Below, piece by piece: positions 6,267 to 11,209 of a stretch of 11,209 nt of DNA. Origin of the DNA: Paracoccaceae bacterium (GTDB taxonomy: Bacteria > Pseudomonadota > Alphaproteobacteria > Rhodobacterales > Rhodobacteraceae); contig JALQUQ010000061.1 in the NCBI GenBank assembly GCA_023263735.1, positions 1 through 11,209 on the forward strand. The letters run 5' to 3'. A program made the translations under genes and the position numbers. Below the pieces are notes generated by a model. That model searched no databases. It worked only from the letters and a program-made list of their open reading frames with translations, and was not told the origin of the DNA. Every line of letters starts with the position of its first letter. Positions within the stretch are counted from its first letter, which is position 1.

Positions 6267-6310
6267 AGCCGTTTTCCCGGCTCGGGACAGTTTTGTAAAG
6301 GAGCCTGCGC

Positions 6311-7072
6311 ATGAACAAGCCGCTTATGGCCAAAGCCACCGCCGTCTGGCTCGTGGACAATACCACGCTGTCGTTCAAGCAAATCGCCGAATTTTGCGGC
6401 ATGCACGAACTTGAGGTGCAAGGCATCGCCGATGGTGATGTCGCGGGTGGCGTCAAGGGTTTTGACCCGATTGCCAACAACCAACTGGAACAGATCGAAA
6501 TCGATCGCGGCCAGCGCGATCCGCTGTATCGCTTGAAGCTCAAGTACAATGCCGCCGCCGTTGGCGAGGAAAAGCGGCGGGGCCCGCGCTATACGCCCTT
6601 GTCCAAACGTCAGGACCGCCCTGCCTCGATTTTGTGGCTGGTCAAATTTCACCCCGAACTGTCTGACGGCGCGATTGGCAAGCTGGTGGGCACCACCAAA
6701 CCCACCATTGAATCGATCCGCGAGCGGACCCATTGGAACATCAACAACATCACCCCGGTTGACCCGGTGGCCTTGGGCCTGTGCAAGCAGTCCGAACTGG
6801 ATGCCGCCGTTCAGCAGGCCGTTCGCCGCCGCGCGGCCGAAGGCGTGGTGATGACCGACGATGAGCGTCGCAAGCTGGTGTCGACCGAGCAATCGCTGGG
6901 CATGGCGACCGAGCCGAAACTGCCGTCGTCGATCGCCGGGCTGGAAAGCTTTTCTCTGTCGGATGATGAAGACAAGAAACCGGCGTCTGACTTCTCGGAT
7001 GCCGACAGCTTCTTCAACCTGCCGCACGGCGATGATGACGACGATGAGGATGACGACGATCCGCGTCGTTGA
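6311..7072 (+). CDS. trcR: TrcR/DUF1013 cell-cycle-type transcriptional regulator
   Basis: This 253-residue protein matches the alphaproteobacterial DUF1013 family, now named TrcR (transcriptional cell cycle regulator). The family-typical start MNKPLMAKATAVWLVDNTTL is followed by LSFKQIAEFCGMHELEVQGI (20-39), which looks like a helix-turn-helix. The core contains KRRGPRYTPLSKRQDRPASI (88-107). A second helix-turn-helix-like segment, LSDGAIGKLVGTTKPTIESI (117-136), precedes HWNINNI (141-147). The C-terminal part is low-complexity and ends in a strongly acidic tail (241-250, all Asp or Glu) followed by PRR. The ATG at 6311 has an excellent ribosome binding site, AAAGGAG (6297-6303), with 7-base spacing. 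It stands alone, divergent from RNase T2 and closed by its own terminator. The family is clear. DNA-binding targets and how the acidic tail works cannot be read from the sequence. Confidence 0.9.
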   Translation: MNKPLMAKATAVWLVDNTTLSFKQIAEFCGMHELEVQGIADGDVAGGVKGFDPIANNQLEQIEIDRGQRDPLYRLKLKYNAAAVGEEKRRGPRYTPLSKRQDRPASILWLVKFHPELSDGAIGKLVGTTKPTIESIRERTHWNINNITPVDPVALGLCKQSELDAAVQQAVRRRAAEGVVMTDDERRKLVSTEQSLGMATEPKLPSSIAGLESFSLSDDEDKKPASDFSDADSFFNLPHGDDDDDEDDDDPRR

Positions 7073-7085
7073 TCGACAAGATGCG

Positions 7086-7112
7086 AAAGGCGCCCTTCAG
7101 GGCGCCTTTTTT
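7086..7112. terminator. Intrinsic terminator of trcR overlapping the 3' end of the LytTR gene
   Basis: A 10-bp perfect stem (7086-7095 with 7100-7109) with loop TTCA is followed by Ts up to 7112, starting 13 bases after the trcR stop. The minus-strand LytTR gene runs into it: its stop codon (7097-7099) is in the loop, and its last codons lie in the stem. On the minus strand only three Ts follow. Confidence 0.9.
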
Positions 7113-8053
7113 ATTTCAAGCCCCATACTCTCGACCCAGTCTCGGGTTTCCTGCACACGGTTGCGCGCAATGGCCAGCCGGGTGCCGTTGGTCAGTTCGA
7201 CAAAGCTGTTTCGCCCCTCTTGAACGACCCCAACCACGCCCCGCGAAGCCACCCAATGGCTGCGGTGAATGCTAAGACCCAAATCCGAGGGCAGTCTTTC
7301 GACCGCTTCAGAAATCTTTCCCCGGATCAATTTGCGCCGATTTCCGACCAGCTGCACCGAGACGTAATGCGCATCCGCTGAAAGGGCGACGATTTCACAT
7401 TCCAGAAACTCATGTCCAAAGATTTCGACCGTGATTTCCCGATCCGTTACGGGCGATATCGGCGCGGCAAGTGCCCGGGCTTCGGAATGAATCAGGGGAG
7501 CAATTTCCACCCTCTGCGGGATCACCACCATTTGGCTTTCGGCGCGGATATCCCGCATGATTCCCGAAAGCAGAAAGGTCCCCAGAATGACCTCTCCCAA
7601 AAATCCGAAAATCAGATTGAAAACGAGCACAAGAACGAATTCGGCAAATGACATCAAAGGCGCCCCCAAAATCAGCGAGAGCAGAAGCCCGAAAAAGGTT
7701 GCACCGATGATGGAAAACGAGACGGGAACCCACGTGTAAACGACCCGCCCAACGCTTTGGATCTGATAGATCGAGCTGACAAGCAGCACCAGAAAGCAGA
7801 TCACCCCGCTGACATAAAAGACCGTCAGCCGTAGGATATCGAATCCGATAAGTTCGTCATAAGGCCGCAGGACGAACACCAAACCGGCCAGAAAAATCAC
7901 CATCGCCACGAAATGCGGATGCCAAAACAACCTGCGCATTTCGTGCCAAGAGTGCTCTTCAACGATCCCGTTCAAGTAAACGATACGCATTTCGTTCCAA
8001 AACCGTAGAAAATGCCCCGTTGGCGTGCCAGACTCAGTCAGGGTCGGGGGCAT
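7097..8053 (-). CDS. Membrane-anchored LytTR DNA-binding regulator
   Basis: This is a predicted inner-membrane transcription regulator of 318 residues. Four hydrophobic segments (about 47-63, 74-94, 106-129 and 136-164) are followed by a cytoplasmic linker and a C-terminal LytTR domain at about 207-306. The domain has IVALSADAHYVSVQLVG (221-237), the typical HRSHWVA block (263-269) and a final TRLAIARNRV strand-turn. LytTR domains bind DNA as beta-rich modules; here there is no receiver domain, so it is not a classical response regulator. No histidine kinase is adjacent. The start is uncertain: the ATG at 8053 has no clear ribosome binding site. Later in-frame ATGs at 7990 (with GGAA close by) and 7939 would give shorter proteins that still keep all four membrane segments. 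The stop is in the loop of the trcR terminator. The signal sensed and the target genes are unknown. Confidence 0.85.
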   Translation of the reverse strand: MPPTLTESGTPTGHFLRFWNEMRIVYLNGIVEEHSWHEMRRLFWHPHFVAMVIFLAGLVFVLRPYDELIGFDILRLTVFYVSGVICFLVLLVSSIYQIQSVGRVVYTWVPVSFSIIGATFFGLLLSLILGAPLMSFAEFVLVLVFNLIFGFLGEVILGTFLLSGIMRDIRAESQMVVIPQRVEIAPLIHSEARALAAPISPVTDREITVEIFGHEFLECEIVALSADAHYVSVQLVGNRRKLIRGKISEAVERLPSDLGLSIHRSHWVASRGVVGVVQEGRNSFVELTNGTRLAIARNRVQETRDWVESMGLEIKKAP

Positions 8054-8117
8054 AGCGCCCGTGTTACAAGTAATATCGGTTGAAGTTCCGACCCAACTTT
8101 ATCTTACGGAATGGCAC

Positions 8118-8138
8118 AGGGGGTAGAAGCCCCTTTTT
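8118..8138 (+). terminator. Weak terminator-like hairpin downstream of recR, plus-strand orientation
   Basis: GGGG (8120-8123), a 6-base loop and CCCC (8130-8133) are followed by TTTTT (8134-8138) on the plus strand. The stem is only 4 bp, or slightly longer with a wobble pair. Both flanking genes run on the minus strand, so it would stop only antisense transcription. On the minus strand it lacks a T-run and is a poor terminator for recR. Low confidence. Confidence 0.25.
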
Positions 8139-8162
8139 CGGTATTTTTGCAGGAAAGTTTTG

Positions 8163-8762
8163 TTAAATCCTGCGGCGTGCCCGGATGGCGGCACCAATCG
8201 TGCCGTCATCCAGATAATCCAGTTCGCCACCAATGGGCACACCTTGGGCCAAGGTGCTGATTTGCGCCTGTGTTTCGGCCAGCGCATCGGCGATGTAATG
8301 AGCGGTCGTCTGGCCATCGACCGTTGCGTTCAGCGCCAGGATCACCTCGCTGACGCCCAGATCGCGGACCCGGCGAACCAGTTCAGGAATGCGCAATTCC
8401 TCGGGGCCGATCGCATCCAGCGCGCTCAGCGTGCCGCCCAAAACGTGGTAACGGCCGCGAAACGCGCCGCCACGCTCCATTGCCCATAAATCCGCGATGT
8501 CTTCGACCACGCAGATCTCGGTGGTCGTCCGCTGCTCATCGGCACAAATGGGACAGATCTCGTTGGTGCTGATATTGCCACATTCCACGCAATCCCGCGC
8601 GTTCAGCGCAACCTGCGCCATCGCCTGCGCCAGAGGGGCCATCAGGCCCGCCCGCTTTTTCAAAAGCGCCAGCACCGCCCGCCGCGCCGACCGCGGGCCA
8701 AGGCCCGGCAGACGCGCCAGCAGGTCGATCAGGGTTTCGATGTCCCGCGTGTCTTGCGACAA
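8163..8762 (-). CDS. recR: Recombination mediator RecR
   Basis: RecR works with RecO, and RecF in many bacteria, to load RecA onto SSB-coated single-stranded DNA at gaps. It forms a ring-like clamp. The 199 residues show the standard order. A helix-hairpin-helix [12 protein letters not shown] (18-29) is followed by a four-cysteine zinc motif (C58, C61, C70, C73). The Toprim domain starts [14 protein letters not shown] (83-96), and the C-terminal [15 protein letters not shown] segment (174-188) follows. The start appears to be TTG at 8760-8762, preceded by AAAGGGTGGGG. No in-frame ATG exists between the preceding stop and the helix-hairpin-helix, and the N-terminus aligns with the family without gap. 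It lies 14 bases downstream of the ybaB stop and is the last gene of the dnaX-ybaB-recR cluster, a widely conserved arrangement. Confidence 0.97.
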   Translation of the reverse strand: MSQDTRDIETLIDLLARLPGLGPRSARRAVLALLKKRAGLMAPLAQAMAQVALNARDCVECGNISTNEICPICADEQRTTTEICVVEDIADLWAMERGGAFRGRYHVLGGTLSALDAIGPEELRIPELVRRVRDLGVSEVILALNATVDGQTTAHYIADALAETQAQISTLAQGVPIGGELDYLDDGTIGAAIRARRRI

Positions 8763-8776
8763 GGTTGCCCCACCCT

Positions 8777-9130
8777 TTAGAACGGAAGTTTGAAGTCAGC
8801 CGGAAGCCCCAAAGCCTCGGTCAAGCGGCCCAATTCGCGTTGGCTCCGCTCTGCCGCCTTGGTCTGGGCATCCTTGATCGCGGCCAAGATCAGATCCTCG
8901 ACCACTTCCTTTTCGCTGGCCACAAAAATCGACGGGTCGATGTCCAGCCCAGTCAACTCTCCCTTGGCCGTTGCGCGGGCCTTGACCAGCCCCGCGCCCG
9001 ACTCGCCGATCACGACCGTGCGGGCCAGATCTTCCTGAAGTTCGGCCATCTTGGCCTGCATCTCCTGCGCGGCCTTCATCATCTTGGTCATATCGCCAAG
9101 ACCGCCCAATCCACCCAATCCTTTTAGCAT
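8777..9130 (-). CDS. YbaB/EbfC family nucleoid-associated DNA-binding protein
   Basis: This small cytoplasmic dimeric protein binds DNA and is usually encoded between dnaX and recR. The 117 residues fit the family. A glycine-rich start ([14 protein letters not shown]) leads into the long N-terminal helix with [20 protein letters not shown] (17-36). The central sheet contains [20 protein letters not shown] (50-69), and the C-terminal helix ends at [11 protein letters not shown] (107-117). The ATG at 9130 has AAAGGA seven bases upstream. The gap to the dnaX stop is 54 bases and to recR 14 bases, with no terminator in between, so the three are probably co-transcribed. Its precise role is not settled for the family; proposed roles are nucleoid organisation and repair. 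Confidence 0.94.
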   Translation of the reverse strand: MLKGLGGLGGLGDMTKMMKAAQEMQAKMAELQEDLARTVVIGESGAGLVKARATAKGELTGLDIDPSIFVASEKEVVEDLILAAIKDAQTKAAERSQRELGRLTEALGLPADFKLPF

Positions 9131-9184
9131 TGCGCGTCCTTTCCTGATCTGCGTTCCGCCCGACCCACCTGAGGGGGCCGTGGC

Positions 9185-10936
9185 TCAATTGTCGTCAAAG
9201 GGGTCCCATTCATCATCGACTTCGGGCAGGGCCTCGGTCGCTGCGGCATCGGCCAGTTGCGCGGCGGTGCGGATATCCTTGATCTTGGCCCCGGGAAAGG
9301 CGGCGATCACCGCCTGGACCAAAGGCTGGGTCAGGGCATCCGCCTCGGCCTCGTCACGCTCGGCCCGGCGCTGTTCCGAAATCGTTGGCTTCCCCCCGGT
9401 CCCCACGACCGAAACGCCCCATCGGCTGCCCGTCCACCCTTGCAGCTTTTGACCAAGACGCGCGGCAAGATCGGCGGCCGCACCGGGCGCGGGTTCAAAT
9501 TCGATCCGTCCCGGAGAGTAGCGCACCAGACGCACCCCCTCTTCGACCTCATAAAGCAGCTTCATATCGCGCCGATCGCGGATCAGGTCGATCACGCCCT
9601 CAAAAGTGGCGATCACGGTGGCTTGCCCGGCAAGCGCAAGCGCCTGCCCGCCCGCCGACATCGTGGCCCCGCGCATCGGCGCATTCATCGGCGCCCGCAT
9701 CATCGGACTGTGCACCATACCGCCCCCCGCGGGCGCCCCCCCTGCCAAACCCGCCCCGGGCCCGGGACCATTGGAATTGGTCAAGCGCCGGACCAGCGTT
9801 TCGGGGTCGGGCAGGTCGGCCACATGCGTCAACCGAATGACCGCCATTTCGGCCGCCATCATCGCGTTGGGGGCCAGCCCCACCTCTTCGATGGCTTTCA
9901 ACAGCATCTGCCACATCCGGCTCAGGCTGCGCATCGGCAATCGGCCCGCCATATCCAGCCCGCGCGACCGCTCGTCCGGGGGGGTGGTCGGGTCCTCGGC
10001 GGCCTCGGGCGTGATCTTGATCACACTGATCCAATGGGTGATTTCGGCCAGATCGCGCAAGATCGCCATGGGATCGGCCCCATCGGCATATTGGCCCGAT
10101 AGTTCGGTCATCGCGGCGGGCGCATTGCCCTGCATGATCATCTCGAAAAGATCAAGCACGCGGCCCCGATCGGCCAGACCCAGCATCGCGCGAACCTGCG
10201 GCGCCGTGGTTTCCCCAGCCCCATGCGAAATCGCCTGATCCAAGAGCGACGTCGCATCCCGCGCCGAGCCTTCGGCCGCCCGCGTGATCAGCGCCAGCGC
10301 ATCATCGGTGATATGCGCCCCCTCGCCGGTCGCGATCTTGCGCAAAAGCGCCATCATGACCTCGGGCTCGATCCGCTTCAGGTCAAACCTTTGGCAGCGC
10401 GACAGCACCGTCACCGGAACCTTGCGGATTTCCGTCGTCGCAAAAATGAATTTCACATGGGCAGGGGGTTCTTCCAACGTCTTCAACAGCGCGTTGAAGG
10501 CGTTGGTCGACAACATGTGCACTTCGTCGATGATATAGATCTTATAGCGGGCGCTGGCGGCGCGGTAATGAACGCTGTCGATGATCTCGCGAATGTCGCC
10601 CACCCCGGTTCGGCTGGCGGCGTCCATCTCCATCACATCGACATGGCGCCCTTCCATGATCGAAACGCATTGGTCGCATTTGCCGCAAGGCTCGGTCGTG
10701 GGGCCGCCTTTGCCATCCAGCCCAACGCAGTTCAGCCCCTTGGCGATGATCCGCGCGGTCGTCGTCTTGCCCGTGCCCCGGATCCCCGTCATGATAAAGG
10801 CTTGGGCAATCCGGTCGGCGGCAAACGCGTTTTTCAGCGTCCGCACCATCGCATCCTGCCCGACCAGATCGGCAAAGGTTTCCGGGCGATATTTCCGCGC
10901 CAGAACCTTATAGGCTTTTGCTTCCGTGTCCGACAT
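9185..10936 (-). CDS. dnaX: DNA polymerase III subunit tau (gamma/tau)
   Basis: DnaX is the ATPase of the clamp loader; the long tau form also links the polymerase cores. The protein has 583 residues from the ATG at 10936, which has AGGGA seven bases upstream. A TTG at 10963 would add nine residues without support. The AAA+ core is intact: Walker A GIRGTGKT (51-58), four zinc-binding cysteines (C70, C84, C87, C90), Walker B IIDEVH (135-140), sensor FATTE (165-169) and the LSRC arginine-finger motif (178-181). The clamp-loader domain III continues to about residue 370. A Gly/Pro/Ala/Met-rich linker (about 387-435) leads to the C-terminal tau region, which ends in the acidic PEVDDEWDPFDDN. The linker is encoded by G-runs that could permit a frameshift to a gamma-length product (see findings). 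It is the first gene of the dnaX-ybaB-recR unit and divergent from a phosphatase-like gene. Confidence 0.97.
   Translation of the reverse strand: MSDTEAKAYKVLARKYRPETFADLVGQDAMVRTLKNAFAADRIAQAFIMTGIRGTGKTTTARIIAKGLNCVGLDGKGGPTTEPCGKCDQCVSIMEGRHVDVMEMDAASRTGVGDIREIIDSVHYRAASARYKIYIIDEVHMLSTNAFNALLKTLEEPPAHVKFIFATTEIRKVPVTVLSRCQRFDLKRIEPEVMMALLRKIATGEGAHITDDALALITRAAEGSARDATSLLDQAISHGAGETTAPQVRAMLGLADRGRVLDLFEMIMQGNAPAAMTELSGQYADGADPMAILRDLAEITHWISVIKITPEAAEDPTTPPDERSRGLDMAGRLPMRSLSRMWQMLLKAIEEVGLAPNAMMAAEMAVIRLTHVADLPDPETLVRRLTNSNGPGPGAGLAGGAPAGGGMVHSPMMRAPMNAPMRGATMSAGGQALALAGQATVIATFEGVIDLIRDRRDMKLLYEVEEGVRLVRYSPGRIEFEPAPGAAADLAARLGQKLQGWTGSRWGVSVVGTGGKPTISEQRRAERDEAEADALTQPLVQAVIAAFPGAKIKDIRTAAQLADAAATEALPEVDDEWDPFDDN
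9722..9742 (-). other. Candidate -1 frameshift or slippage site in dnaX
   Basis: On the minus strand a run of seven Gs (9742-9736) and a run of six Gs ending in C (9728-9722) occur in the linker. The second reads G GGG GGC in the dnaX frame, matching the X XXY YYZ pattern. CGCCC (9735-9731) and GGGCG (9725-9721) can pair between and across the runs. The -1 frame then stays open to a TGA at 9602-9600, giving about 445 residues. Function is inferred, not shown. Confidence 0.3.
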
Positions 10937-10996
10937 ACTGCCATCCCTGACTGTCCCGCCCAAACCTTAGGGCCAACCGAAAGGAACGTCCACCCG

Positions 10997-11209
10997 ATGC
11001 CCTTGGTCATTGCGGAATTGCCTGCCGGAGGGGGGACACTGGCCCTCTGCCCCATGCCGGGGCGCGGCGGGCAATATCAGGCCGATCTGTCGCAGGTCGT
11101 GCGCTGGTCACCCGATCTGGTTTTGACGATGACCCCCATGGCCGAATTGCGGGCCAAGGGGGCGTGGGAACTGCCCGACGATCTGGCCCTGCACCAGATC
11201 AAATGGGCG
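10997..11209 (+). CDS. Protein-phosphatase-like small protein (3'-truncated by window edge)
   Basis: An open frame starts at the ATG at 10997 and runs off the window; 71 codons are present. It has AAAGGA about 11 bases upstream. The sequence begins MPLVIAELPAGGGTLALCPM, followed by PGRGGQYQADLSQVVRW and VLTMTPMAELRAKGAWELPD. From memory this resembles the N-terminus of small tyrosine/dual-specificity phosphatase-like proteins of Rhodobacteraceae, with the PGRGG loop and a strand reading VLTMT. The catalytic CxxxxxR loop would lie beyond the window edge, so activity cannot be judged. It is divergent from dnaX with 60 bases between the starts. I am confident that it is a gene and only moderately confident of the family. 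Confidence 0.6.
   Translation, partial: MPLVIAELPAGGGTLALCPMPGRGGQYQADLSQVVRWSPDLVLTMTPMAELRAKGAWELPDDLALHQIKWA

Noticed and set aside
6187..6310. CcrM-type GANTC methylation sites in the trcR upstream region
   Set aside because: None was found in the gap, so a methylation-timed promoter is not supported there.
6215..7027. A 270-codon minus-strand frame opposite trcR
   Set aside because: trcR is a recognised family with a strong ribosome binding site and terminator; the reverse frame resembles no known protein.
9257..10102. A 281-codon plus-strand frame opposite dnaX
   Set aside because: The His/Pro/Arg-rich product is typical of the antisense of a GC-rich gene; dnaX on the other strand is certain.

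Overview
The window is an ordinary chromosomal segment of an alphaproteobacterium, most likely a member of the Rhodobacteraceae (Roseobacter/Rhodobacter group). The main pointers are a DUF1013/TrcR regulator, which is an alphaproteobacterial family, a COQ9-type protein next to rpsU, a dnaX-ybaB-recR cluster with alphaproteobacterial-style proteins, and a moderately high GC content with GC-rich third codon positions. There are 13 protein genes, two of them cut by the window edges. I see no tRNA, rRNA, CRISPR, insertion sequence or phage gene, and no gene-free stretch longer than about 150 bases.

Layout. Bases 1-950 hold the 3' part of alanine dehydrogenase (ald, +). It meets mscL (-) across a shared hairpin terminator. 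Upstream of mscL on the minus strand come a GNAT acetyltransferase and rpsU (bS21), with a strong terminator between them. rpsU is divergent from a plus-strand pair, coq9 followed 32 bases later by a PIG3-type quinone oxidoreductase. A separate plus-strand gene then encodes a secreted protein with a degenerate calcineurin-like phosphoesterase motif set. It converges on a secreted RNase T2 (-), with a terminator between them. Divergent from RNase T2 is trcR (+), a conserved cell-cycle-type regulator. It converges on a four-helix membrane protein with a C-terminal LytTR DNA-binding domain (-). From 8163 to 10936 lies the minus-strand cluster dnaX-ybaB-recR. At the right edge a divergent plus-strand gene begins that looks like a small protein-phosphatase-like protein.

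How the genes relate. dnaX, ybaB and recR form one replication/repair transcription unit (clamp loader, nucleoid-associated protein, recombination mediator). coq9 and the oxidoreductase form a likely quinone-related operon. The secreted phosphoesterase-like protein and RNase T2 are both exported and cysteine-bearing, and both are phosphoester enzymes by family, but nothing shows that they work together.

No clearly new multi-gene system is present. The points most worth a second look are: a possible -1 frameshift site in the G-runs of the dnaX linker, which would give a gamma-sized product of about 445 residues; the degenerate metallophosphoesterase; RNA structure in the rpsU leader that overlaps the ribosome binding site; a perfect palindrome in the trcR leader; and the LytTR gene, whose stop codon lies in the loop of the neighbouring terminator.
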